From the NCBI GenBank assembly GCA_022826685.1, contig JAJDUL010000001.1, forward strand, positions 1 through 47,236: a stretch of DNA of 47,236 bases, written 5' to 3'. The stretch comes from Gemmatimonadota bacterium. Lineage in GTDB: Bacteria; Gemmatimonadota; Gemmatimonadetes; Palauibacterales; Palauibacteraceae. The notes under the pieces were generated by a model. That model had not been told where the DNA came from, did not search any database, and saw only the letters and a list, made by a program, of their open reading frames with translations. A program made the position numbers and the translations under genes. Shown piece by piece: positions 6,898 to 14,618 of this stretch (position 1 is the stretch's first letter; every line of letters begins with the position of its first letter).

Positions 6898-8465
6898 GGC
6901 GTGCCGGCGCGGAGGCGCCGGTCCCAGAAGTCGAGCTGGGCCGTGCGGAGCTTGCTTCCCGCCTCGACCGTCGGCCCGAGCACGAGGTGGGCCTCGGCGT
7001 CGCGCGTGTAAGCAGGCCACGGCGGCAGCCCGGGACCGTTCGGGTCGCCGTTCGCGGCGAAGTTGACCCAGTAGGAGGACATCGTGTCCGCCAGTTGGCG
7101 GTCCACCGCCTCCCGTTCGCCGGGGCCGACGTTGCCGAACGCGTACACGATCTCGGCCGCGTGGTACGACTTGAGATAGTCCTTCGCGGGTCCCGGCGGC
7201 TCGTGCGTGAAGTAGTAGAGCCAGGAATCGGCCCCGGCGGCCTCCGACGCCCGCGCCCACGTCCGCATCTGGATGCCGAACAGGGCGTCGCCGCGGCTTC
7301 GCATGAAGGCGTCGAAGATTTTGCCTTCCGCCTCCACCGGGTAGGCGGCGTCGAAGCGCTCCGCATCGTCGCCGACGCGGCCGGCCACCCACTCACGCCA
7401 CGCGTCGAGCGTCTCCGGCACGGATCTCGGGGACGAGAGAGAGGTCATCTCATCCGCGTTGAACCCGACGAGCACCGGGACGTTGTTGTGCGTCCCCCCG
7501 GCGAAGGCCGTCGTCACGTCCGTCGGCAGCACCCAGCCGTCCACGTTCTCCGCCGTCCTGAAGCCGCGTCCGGCCGGCGTCGCGAGCCCGGCGAGCACGC
7601 TGGCGGCGGAGAGCTTCCGCATGTCCTCCAGAGTCTCCGCACCGAGCGCCGCGAGGAACGCCGCTCCGATCTCCTCGGCCGAGCGTCCGCCCTCGGGCGC
7701 ATCCGAAAGGCGCATCATGGGGCCGAACCGCCCCCCGCTCTGTCCGATGGCGCGGTGGAAGAGGCCCGCCGCCAGCGGCGTCGCCATCAGGGTGTTCACG
7801 CTCCACGAGCCTGCGGATTCGCCGAAGATCGTCACGCGATCCGGGTCCCCGCCGAACGCCGCGATGTTGTCGCGCACCCACTCGAGCGCGGCGACCTGGT
7901 CGAGGACGCCGTAGTTGCCGGACGACCCGTGTTCGGATTCGGCCGAGAGGCGCGGATGTGCGAGGTAGCCGAACGGTCCGAGCCGGTAATTGATCGTGAC
8001 GACGACGGCACCCTTCGCCGCGAGCGCCGTGCCGTCGTAGATGCCGGTGGAACCGGATCCCCGCGTGAGCGCGCCGCCGTGGATCCAGACCATGACCGGC
8101 CGCCGCTCGGAGGCGTCGGCGGCCCCGGTCCAGACGTTCAGGTACAGGCAGTCCTCCGCGGTCGGGGCGGGTGGACCTCCGAAGAACGAGCCGGCGCCGT
8201 AGGGGGTCTGCATGCACTCCGGGCCGAAGCTGTGCGCGCGCAGCGTCCGCTGCCCCCACGCCTCAACCGGCTGGGGCGGCTTCCAGCGCCTGTCCCCGAT
8301 CGGCGGCGCCGCGAACGGAATCCCCCTGTAGGAGCGGATACCGTCTTCCAGCATGCCCTCGACGTTCCCCGACGCGATCTCGACGCGCGTGTCCTGCGCG
8401 TGCAGCGGCGCCTCGAAGCCGACGGCGGCCAGAGCGACGAGGAGGAAGGCGGCGAACGTACGCAT
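6894..8465 (-). CDS. Secreted type B carboxylesterase
   Basis: Carboxylesterase/lipase family B hydrolase of 523 residues. A signal peptide is evident (MRTFAAFLLVALAAVGFEAPLHA, cleavage probably before QDT). Family features are RGIPFAAPPIGDRRW near residue 47, EDCLYLNVW near 104, the oxyanion WIHGGAL near 128, nucleophile S217 in GESAGS and FHRAIGQSGG downstream. ATG 8465 has GGAG six nt upstream; farther upstream in-frame starts would remove the signal peptide from the N-terminus. It ends in a GTGA overlap with the selenoprotein gene and starts 14 bp after the alkyltransferase-like gene. Substrate unknown. Confidence 0.9.
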   Translation of the reverse strand: MRTFAAFLLVALAAVGFEAPLHAQDTRVEIASGNVEGMLEDGIRSYRGIPFAAPPIGDRRWKPPQPVEAWGQRTLRAHSFGPECMQTPYGAGSFFGGPPAPTAEDCLYLNVWTGAADASERRPVMVWIHGGALTRGSGSTGIYDGTALAAKGAVVVTINYRLGPFGYLAHPRLSAESEHGSSGNYGVLDQVAALEWVRDNIAAFGGDPDRVTIFGESAGSWSVNTLMATPLAAGLFHRAIGQSGGRFGPMMRLSDAPEGGRSAEEIGAAFLAALGAETLEDMRKLSAASVLAGLATPAGRGFRTAENVDGWVLPTDVTTAFAGGTHNNVPVLVGFNADEMTSLSSPRSVPETLDAWREWVAGRVGDDAERFDAAYPVEAEGKIFDAFMRSRGDALFGIQMRTWARASEAAGADSWLYYFTHEPPGPAKDYLKSYHAAEIVYAFGNVGPGEREAVDRQLADTMSSYWVNFAANGDPNGPGLPPWPAYTRDAEAHLVLGPTVEAGSKLRTAQLDFWDRRLRAGTP

Positions 8466-8479
8466 AAGGCGCTCCGGAA

Positions 8480-8821
8480 TCAGGAGGGGGGCGAGGGGCT
8501 GGCGGGGGGCGGCATCTCCCCGTTCCAGCGGAAGCGCTTGAGCGAGATGCGTCCCCACTTGTCGAACTCCACCCCTTCGTTCGCGAGCAACTGGTACTGG
8601 ATCATCTCGGAGTACGAGTCGCCGCGGGGGCTGATCTCGCCGCGCGCGTTGATCACGCGGTGCCAGGGCAGCGGCCGGTCGGAGGCATAGAGCGCGTAGC
8701 CCACGAGACGGGCCTGTCCGCCGAGTCCGGCGAGTTGGGCGACCTGCCCATACGTGGCGACGCGGCCGGCGGGAATTCTGGCGACGACGTCGCAGATGCG
8801 CTCGTGGAGGTCCGAAGCCAT
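8480..8821 (-). CDS. Alkyltransferase-like protein (MGMT fold, no acceptor cysteine)
   Basis: A 113-residue protein of the O6-alkylguanine-DNA alkyltransferase-like (ATL) group. It has the winged-helix DNA-binding part of MGMT (IPAGRVATYGQVAQLAG, VGYAL), but the active-site PCHR is PWHR, with tryptophan in place of the alkyl-accepting cysteine. By analogy with known ATLs it would bind O6-alkylguanine without repairing it and hand the lesion to nucleotide excision repair. ATG at 8821. A helix-hairpin-helix gene lies 16 bp upstream on the same strand, so the two may form a small DNA-damage pair. Confidence 0.9.
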   Translation of the reverse strand: MASDLHERICDVVARIPAGRVATYGQVAQLAGLGGQARLVGYALYASDRPLPWHRVINARGEISPRGDSYSEMIQYQLLANEGVEFDKWGRISLKRFRWNGEMPPPASPSPPS

Positions 8822-8837
8822 GGCCGTCTATCGCCCG

Positions 8838-9176
8838 TCAGGCGGGCGCGCCCGGGCGCTCGTTGGCGTGGACCCGGCCCTTCCAGTTCCACCACTTGAG
8901 CAGTTCGCGCTCGGGGCCCGGCAATGCGCGGTCGGGCCTTCCGGCCTCCCCGGCGTGGGTCTCCGCGTAGTAGACGGCGCAGCGGAAGACGTACAGCACA
9001 CACGGATCCATGCGCACGCCGCGCTGCTCGGAGAGGCGCTCATAGAGTTCGTTGGGGTCGCGGCCTTCGAGATCCCGGACCCGGCCGATGCCCAGTCCCG
9101 TCAGGTCGCGCGCGATGCTGGGCCCCACGCCGGGAATGGTCTGCAGATCCAGCGTGTCGGTCGCGGCGGGATTCAT
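8838..9176 (-). CDS. Helix-hairpin-helix protein, Cdd1 / pathogenicity-locus family
   Basis: A 112-residue protein. Residues about 10-50 form a helix-hairpin-helix (LQTIPGVGPSIARDLTGLGI) followed by VRDLEGRDPNELYERL and the DPCVLYVFRCAVYYAE segment typical of the small Cdd1-like family. HhH domains bind DNA backbone without sequence specificity; the family has no firm function. ATG 9176 gives the usual family start; the frame remains open for 114 nt upstream but that part is not family-like. It is divergent from the lipoprotein hydrolase at 9257. Confidence 0.82.
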   Translation of the reverse strand: MNPAATDTLDLQTIPGVGPSIARDLTGLGIGRVRDLEGRDPNELYERLSEQRGVRMDPCVLYVFRCAVYYAETHAGEAGRPDRALPGPERELLKWWNWKGRVHANERPGAPA

Positions 9177-9256
9177 CGTCACTCGCTCGGTAGCCGGGGG
9201 TCGTATCATCTTCGAGAACCTTAAAGACGCGCGTGAATCTTGGGGAGTGGGAACCG

Positions 9257-11188
9257 ATGGACAAATCTCGGCCGGGACTCGGTCTTGCACCGGCGGTCGC
9301 GCTGGCCGCCGCGCTCACCGCCTGTTCAGGAGATGGGGACGCGCCCCCGACCCGGGTCGCCGCCGGCGGGAGCGAGCCCGACGCAGCATCCGCCCTCGAC
9401 CGCTTTGCCCCGGATCCGGCCGATCCCTACGCGACGCCGGAAGCGAAGTTCGAGGTGCGGGTCGAGACGGATCTCATGGTCCCGATGCGGGACGGGGTTC
9501 GCCTCGCGACGGACCTCTATCTGCCGGTCGGGCCCGCCGACCGGGGTGACCGCCTTCCCGTCGTCATGATCCGGCTGCCGTACGACAAGGCATCCTATCG
9601 GGCAGGCGCGATCTCTCCGGCGCGGTTCTTCGCGGGACAGGGATACGCCGTCGTCGTCCAGGACGTGCGTGGAAAATATGCGTCGGAGGGAAGTTATCTC
9701 CTGTCCGCGGCGGACCGGGAGGACGGCTACGACGCGCTCGAGTGGGCCTCGACCCGGCCCTGGTCGAACGGGAAGGTCGGGACCTTCGGCTGCTCCTACC
9801 TGGGGGAAAACCAGACGCAACTCATGACGCAGCGCCACCCGGCGCACGCCGCCGCCATCCCCCTGGCCGCCGGCGGGTCGGTCGGATCGGCCGGCGGGAG
9901 GTACGGCTACTTCGGCATCTTCGAGGGGGGCGCCTTCGGGCTCTCGGCAAGCTTCGGCTGGTTCCGCGGCAACGGCCGGAAGCGGCCGGGAGGGGAGCCG
10001 TCGCCCCCGGTCGAGATGTTCGCCGCGCTCCGCGAGCTTCCTACCATCGACCTCATGCGGAAGTACGGTCCGCCCGACCGGGACACGGACTGGGAAGAGG
10101 TCATGAGCACGCCGCTCGCCGACGAATGGTGGGACGGACTCGGATATCTGAGCGACGCCGACCGATTCGACACGCCGGCGCTCCACGTGAACTCGTGGTA
10201 CGACCTCGGCGCCAACGAGACGCTCCAGCAGTGGCGGCTGATGCAGGACAACGCCGTGAGCGACCGGGGCGGCGCGCACCAGTACGTCATCCTCTCTCCG
10301 ACGAGCCACTGCATGTCCGAGCGCGCCGCGGAGCACACGGTGGTCGGCGATGTCGATTTCGGGGACGCCCGCCTGCCGTACCTTTCGCTCTACCTCGCCT
10401 GGTTCGACCACTGGCTGAAGGGCGTGGACAACGGGATCACCGACATCCCCCGGGTCTACTACTACGTGATGGGCCGGAACGAATGGGCGTCCGCCGACAC
10501 GTGGCCGCCCCCCGGGGCTGCGGCGACCCGCTTCTATCTCCGCAGCGGAGGGCACGCGAACACGAGGCTCGGCGACGGCGTCCTCTCCCCCGAGGCCCCC
10601 GGCGAGGAACCCCCCGACCGGTTCGTCTACGATCCGGCGGACCCCGTCCCCTCCCGCGGAGGCTCCGTCTGCTGCACCGGGAACCCCGAGGACCAGCCGG
10701 GCGCGTTCGACCAGTCGGATATCGAGGAACGCGAGGACGTACTCGTGTATACCGGCGATCCGGTCGGCGACGGCGGCCTCGAGATCGCGGGCCCGCTCGA
10801 AGCCCGGCTCTACGTGAGTTCGAGCGCCCCGGACACCGACTTCACCGTGAAGCTCCTCGACGTGCACCCCGACGGCCGGGCCATCAACATCGTCGAGGGC
10901 ATCATGCGGGCGCGCTACCGGGACGGATACGAGGAACCCGTGATGATGGACGCGGGACAGGTCTATCCGGTTCGGGTGGATCTGCATTCGGTGGCGCACC
11001 GGTTCGCGCCCGGCCACCGCGTGCGGATCGAGGTCTCGAGTTCCAACTTCCCCCGCTTCGACCGCAACCTGAACACGGGCGGAAACAACTATGACGAGAC
11101 GGAGTGGGAGGTCGCCGAGAACATGATCCATCACGCCGGCGACCGGGCCTCGCACGTCGTGCTGCCCGTCATGGAGAGAGACGGATGA
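9257..11188 (+). CDS. CocE/NonD family hydrolase, lipoprotein
   Basis: Exported paralogue of the hydrolase at 4506. The N-terminus carries a lipoprotein signal (LTAC box, about residue 23) followed by an acidic linker. The catalytic part has MRDGVRLATDLYLP, VVQDVRGKYASEG, a nucleophile motif GCSYLG instead of the usual GRSYGG, and VYYYVMGRNEW. The C-terminal jelly roll ends in SSNFPRFDRNLNTGG. ATG 9257 is chosen for the GGGGAG about 10 nt upstream and because it starts the signal peptide. Probably acts in the periplasm or at the outer surface on peptides or esters. Translationally coupled (ATGA) to the small membrane protein that follows. Confidence 0.9.
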   Translation: MDKSRPGLGLAPAVALAAALTACSGDGDAPPTRVAAGGSEPDAASALDRFAPDPADPYATPEAKFEVRVETDLMVPMRDGVRLATDLYLPVGPADRGDRLPVVMIRLPYDKASYRAGAISPARFFAGQGYAVVVQDVRGKYASEGSYLLSAADREDGYDALEWASTRPWSNGKVGTFGCSYLGENQTQLMTQRHPAHAAAIPLAAGGSVGSAGGRYGYFGIFEGGAFGLSASFGWFRGNGRKRPGGEPSPPVEMFAALRELPTIDLMRKYGPPDRDTDWEEVMSTPLADEWWDGLGYLSDADRFDTPALHVNSWYDLGANETLQQWRLMQDNAVSDRGGAHQYVILSPTSHCMSERAAEHTVVGDVDFGDARLPYLSLYLAWFDHWLKGVDNGITDIPRVYYYVMGRNEWASADTWPPPGAAATRFYLRSGGHANTRLGDGVLSPEAPGEEPPDRFVYDPADPVPSRGGSVCCTGNPEDQPGAFDQSDIEEREDVLVYTGDPVGDGGLEIAGPLEARLYVSSSAPDTDFTVKLLDVHPDGRAINIVEGIMRARYRDGYEEPVMMDAGQVYPVRVDLHSVAHRFAPGHRVRIEVSSSNFPRFDRNLNTGGNNYDETEWEVAENMIHHAGDRASHVVLPVMERDG

Positions 11189-11658
11189 CGCAATCCGAGT
11201 CGCCGCCCCCGGGCTACCGTCCCGACCTCGACGAGGCGGTCGAGACGTGGTCCCGCATGGGCGACGCCTCGATTTTACGCAGCGTCGCGGCCGTCATCCT
11301 GGGGTTCGTCGCGCTGACGCTGGGCTCGGTCCTTACCGGACGGCTGATGCTGTCGCTCTTCGGCGTGGAACCGGAGATGGCTCCGGGCGCCGAGTTCATC
11401 TTCACGAGTCTGGGCGTGCGACTCGCCGTCACCATCCTGGCGGGCTTCCTCGCGGCCCTGGCGGCTCCGCGCGCGCCACGGCTCCACGCGGGCGTTCTCG
11501 CAGCGATTCTCGTCTTCTTCAGCCTCGCCTCGCTCGCCGGCCTCTCCGCCTCCGGCGATCCGTACGGACCTGCATGGTACCCCATCGCGATGCTCGTCAT
11601 CGGCCCCCTGGGCGTCCTCCTCGGCGGGTCCTTGATCCGCAAACGTTCTGGCTCTTGA
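11185..11658 (+). CDS. Small integral membrane protein of unknown function
   Basis: A 157-residue protein with about four hydrophobic segments: VAAVILGFVALTLGSV, LAVTILAGFLAALAAP, AGVLAAILVFFSLASLAGL and PIAMLVIGPLGVLLGGSLI. It has a hydrophilic N-terminal 30 residues and ends in basic residues (IRKRSGS), so the C-terminus is probably cytoplasmic. No family recognised. Start ATG 11185 overlaps the stop of the lipoprotein hydrolase as ATGA and is preceded by GGAGAGAG, so the two are coupled. Confidence 0.75.
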   Translation: MTQSESPPPGYRPDLDEAVETWSRMGDASILRSVAAVILGFVALTLGSVLTGRLMLSLFGVEPEMAPGAEFIFTSLGVRLAVTILAGFLAALAAPRAPRLHAGVLAAILVFFSLASLAGLSASGDPYGPAWYPIAMLVIGPLGVLLGGSLIRKRSGS

Positions 11659-11828
11659 GCCGTTCAAGTCGCAGGCGACACGATCAGGCGCAGTCGCACT
11701 AGGTTGTTACCGCCAAGGTCAACTCAGAACCCAACTCCCGGCCGGCCAAGTGCCGTTGCACACACGGTTGAAGCGTCGTTACCGTCCGGCGTTCTCAGCG
11801 ATGATCCCACGGCGACAAATTCGAACCC

Positions 11829-12857
11829 ATGACGATTCCAACGAAACTGCAGACTATCGCTACTGAGGTTGCGACAGGAAAGCACCCCCGACGCAAGGTT
11901 CGAACCCTAATCAGGTGGTTCGGCTACCACCGTCGATGGCCGACCGTCGTCTCAGCCATTACGCAGGCCCTCCAGGAATTGCAGCTCCGAACAAGCCCCG
12001 ATTTTCGCGACGTGGATCTCGACGCCTTCGTCTCGTTCTCGCCACTCGACCAGCCAGCCACCGGTCCGCATCCCAAGGGTACTTCCGAAGATCAGGGACG
12101 GAAGCCCGAGGATCTCGGATCATCGACTTCCGGAGCTGCGCTCCGCGTCGGCATGCTAGTGCGCCCTAGCACACCCGTGGCCACGGTCAAGTACGATAGT
12201 ACCGTGCGGGAGGCGACTACGCTAATGATGGCCAATGATTATTCTCAGCTACCTGTCACCCAGAACGGATATCAAATCGACGGCATCATCAGCTGGAGAT
12301 CGATCGGCAGATCTCTATCGCAGAGCCAACCGTGTGAAAGAGTAGGTGACTGTTTGGACGATGCCTACTCCAGCGTCCTAGTGCCTCAAGACACTCCGTT
12401 TCTGGATGCGGTGGAGAAGATCGCCAAAGAAGAAGTCGTTCTCGTCTGCGACGCAACAAGAAAGCTCTCAGGTATTATCACGGCAAGCGATCTGAGTACA
12501 AAATACCACGAACTAGCCGCGCCATTCCTGCTGCTAAACGAGATTGAAGAGCGCTTACGATCATTGATTGATCGCACATTCTCGCCGGAAGAAATCGGCA
12601 ACGCGAAGGACCCGCTTGACGAAAGTCGAGAAGTCAACGGCGCTGCCGATTTGACATTCGGCGAATACATTCGCCTGCTTGAGCCAAAAGGGGACTGGCC
12701 GCGGCTCGGGATAAAGGCCCACCGGACGCAGTTTCTGAGACTGCTGAGTGAAGCCAATGAAGTCCGGAACGATGTTATGCACTTCAGTCCCGATGAACCG
12801 AAGACCGAAAGCGTGACTCAGCTGCGGACCCTATTGATACGCTGTGGGATCGACTAA
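11829..12857 (+). CDS. CBS-domain pair fused to a C-terminal HEPN domain
   Basis: A 342-residue protein, not assigned to a named family. Order: a basic helical N-terminus (residues 1-60, KHPRRKVRTLIRWFGYHRRW), a low-complexity linker, CBS1 (about 105-160, VGMLVRPSTPVATVKYDSTV), CBS2 (about 165-225, ending GIITASDLS), then an all-helical domain (226-342) with R313-N-D-V-M-H318. The RN-x3-H pattern in the last helices is the HEPN ribonuclease signature. CBS pairs usually bind adenosine nucleotides, so a ligand-gated RNase is a reasonable inference, not shown. The gene is visibly more AT-rich than its neighbours and stands alone after 170 bp of intergenic DNA, suggesting horizontal transfer. Confidence 0.78.
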   Translation: MTIPTKLQTIATEVATGKHPRRKVRTLIRWFGYHRRWPTVVSAITQALQELQLRTSPDFRDVDLDAFVSFSPLDQPATGPHPKGTSEDQGRKPEDLGSSTSGAALRVGMLVRPSTPVATVKYDSTVREATTLMMANDYSQLPVTQNGYQIDGIISWRSIGRSLSQSQPCERVGDCLDDAYSSVLVPQDTPFLDAVEKIAKEEVVLVCDATRKLSGIITASDLSTKYHELAAPFLLLNEIEERLRSLIDRTFSPEEIGNAKDPLDESREVNGAADLTFGEYIRLLEPKGDWPRLGIKAHRTQFLRLLSEANEVRNDVMHFSPDEPKTESVTQLRTLLIRCGID

Positions 12858-12882
12858 GGCGCTCAATAATGACCAAGTTATA

Positions 12883-14010
12883 ATGAGACCAGAAACGCTG
12901 GCTGTGAAGACAGGCATGGACCCGTACGGGACGAGCCGGGCGATCGCGCCTCCGATCACGCTCTCGACGACCTTCGAGCGCGGGGAGGATGGGTCGTACC
13001 CCGGGGGGTTCGACTACTCCCGCAGCGGGAATCCGAACCGGGCCGTGCTGGAGGCGGCGCTGGCCGCGCTGGAAGGCGGACCGGAAGCCGTCGCGTTCCC
13101 CTCGGGGATGGCGGCGACGTTTTCCGTCATCTTCTCGCTCTCGCCCGGGGATCACGTCGTCGCGGCGGACGACGCGTACTACGGAACCGGCGTCCTCCTG
13201 CGGGATTCGTTCTCGGAGCGCGGAATCGAGGCGAGCTTCGTCGACATGACCGACCTCGACGCCGTCCGCTCGGCCATGCGGCCGCACACCCGTCTCGTGT
13301 GGATGGAGACGCCGTCCAACCCGCTCATCCGGATCTCCGACATCGAGGCGATCGCGGGCATCGCGCGGGAGGGCGGGGCGATCTCGTGCTGCGACAACAC
13401 GTGGGCGACGCCGCTCCTGCAGAGGCCGCTGGATTTCGGCGTGGATCTCGTCATGCACTCCACGACCAAGTACTTCGGCGGCCACAGCGACGTGACCGGG
13501 GGGGCCGTGATCGTGCGCGAGCCGGGCGGGACGCTCGAAGCGCTGCGGAAGATCCAGAAGGACGGCGGCCTCGTCCCGTCGCCCTTCGACGCCTGGCTCA
13601 CGCGGCGCGGACTTGAGTCCCTCGCCGCGCGCATGGCCATGCACTGCGCCAACGCCATGGAGCTTGCCCGTTTCCTCGACGCTCATCCGCGCGTCGCGCG
13701 GGTCTACTATCCGGGTCTTCAGCAGGACCCTGGATATGCGCTCGCCGCGCGTCAGATGTCGGACTTCGGGGGGATGTTGTCGTTCGATGTCGTGGGGGGG
13801 CGGGAGGAAGCCTTCGCGGTCGCGGCCAACGTGAACGTGATTGCCCGGGCCACGAGTCTCGGGGGAACGCACTCCCTCATCGAGCACCGGGCGTCCGTCG
13901 AAGGGGCGGCGACCCGCGCACCGGAGAACCTGCTGCGGATGTCCGTCGGCCTCGAGCACGTCGACGATCTGAAGGAGGATCTGGACCGGGCCCTCGCCGC
14001 GGCCGGCTGA
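12883..14010 (+). CDS. Cys/Met metabolism PLP enzyme (cystathionine gamma-synthase / lyase type)
   Basis: A 375-residue trans-sulfuration enzyme with YSRSGNPNRAVLE (residue 45), SGMAA (74), DNTWATP (171) and the PLP lysine K196 in HSTTKYFGGHSDVTGG. The length and the short region after the lysine separate it from metY at the left edge. It could be cystathionine gamma-synthase, beta-lyase or gamma-lyase; sequence alone does not decide. ATG 12883 gives the family start MRPETLAVKTGMDP but has no Shine-Dalgarno; a GTG at 12844 inside the preceding CBS-HEPN gene is in frame. TATAAT overlaps the ATG (12879-12884). It is not preceded by an S-box. Confidence 0.88.
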   Translation: MRPETLAVKTGMDPYGTSRAIAPPITLSTTFERGEDGSYPGGFDYSRSGNPNRAVLEAALAALEGGPEAVAFPSGMAATFSVIFSLSPGDHVVAADDAYYGTGVLLRDSFSERGIEASFVDMTDLDAVRSAMRPHTRLVWMETPSNPLIRISDIEAIAGIAREGGAISCCDNTWATPLLQRPLDFGVDLVMHSTTKYFGGHSDVTGGAVIVREPGGTLEALRKIQKDGGLVPSPFDAWLTRRGLESLAARMAMHCANAMELARFLDAHPRVARVYYPGLQQDPGYALAARQMSDFGGMLSFDVVGGREEAFAVAANVNVIARATSLGGTHSLIEHRASVEGAATRAPENLLRMSVGLEHVDDLKEDLDRALAAAG

Positions 14011-14017
14011 GCCCCCA

Positions 14018-14035
14018 ACCGCACCGGAGGCGTTC
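14018..14035 (+). repeat. Left copy of 18-bp direct repeat bounding an inserted segment
   Basis: ACCGCACCGGAGGCGTTC, 8 bp after the PLP-enzyme stop. An identical copy lies at 18499-18516, 13 bp past the stop of the convergent soxA. Removing the segment between them leaves an ordinary 39-bp convergent gap. Confidence 0.6.
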
Positions 14036-14543
14036 ACGCAGACTTCCTTGGGAAATACCGTAACGCATATTCTATAAACGTGTTATGTATTGAGTCCCAG
14101 AGCGCCGAGGTCTCGGTTCGCTGGCCGAGGGACGGTTGCACCCACTCCTCTAAGCTGGCGGCGAACGGCACGCCCGCTCCCGCGTCCCCGAACGGGGAAT
14201 TGTTGTACCGCCCTGATCGACCGCGGGATGATGGCGGGGATGTCGATACGACCGCGGCGCCGATCCGTGCCCGTAGCCCGAAGCGCAAGGAGGAGGTCGT
14301 CTCCCCGTGACGGCTTCATTGCTCGTACCTGTGACGAGGTGGAGGCCCGTGGCGTGGAACCGTAGCCCCTCGCCTTGACCCGTCTATCCCCAAGCGATTA
14401 GATCAGCGTCGGCACCACCGCAGGAACCCGAGCCGGGTTACCTGCCGAATACAAGAGCCGATGTTCCAACGGGGGCGGCTGATCACCGTAACCGGGCGAA
14501 TAGGCAGGGTCTTCCCGCATTCCTGCGAGTTGGTGCCAAAAGC

Positions 14544-14564
14544 CCGGCACCATCCTTGTGCCGG
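14544..14564 (+). terminator. Short perfect hairpin upstream of the metalloprotease gene
   Basis: CCGGCAC (14544-14550), loop CATCCTT, GTGCCGG (14558-14564). No T tract follows, so a role in termination is uncertain; it could be part of the 5' leader. Confidence 0.3.
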
Positions 14565-14574
14565 CCCGAAATTG

Positions 14575-14600
14575 CGACCAAGGCCGACGACCAAGGCCGA
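14575..14600 (+). repeat. Perfect tandem duplication of a 13-mer
   Basis: CGACCAAGGCCGA occurs twice head to tail at 14575-14587 and 14588-14600, just before the ribosome binding site of the metalloprotease gene. Could be slippage or an operator. Confidence 0.7.
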
Positions 14601-14618
14601 AGAGTAACGGAGGCCGGT

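Larger units (their letters stand above)
14036..14618. other. Non-coding stretch at the left end of the inserted segment
   Basis: No convincing gene in about 580 bp. Short open frames exist on both strands (for example 14034-14288 minus, 84 codons) but none has a good ribosome binding site or a recognisable product. An AT-rich patch (about 14050-14095) stands out from the local base composition. The right end holds a hairpin and a tandem 13-mer listed separately, followed by the leader of the metalloprotease gene. Confidence 0.5.

Noticed and set aside
12844..12883. S-box or other methionine riboswitch before the second PLP enzyme
   Set aside because: The upstream sequence is coding sequence of the CBS-HEPN gene and contains none of the SAM aptamer core motifs.
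14034..14288. Possible 84-codon gene on the minus strand in the non-coding part of the insert
   Set aside because: No ribosome binding site, no family match, and an equally long frame exists on the other strand.
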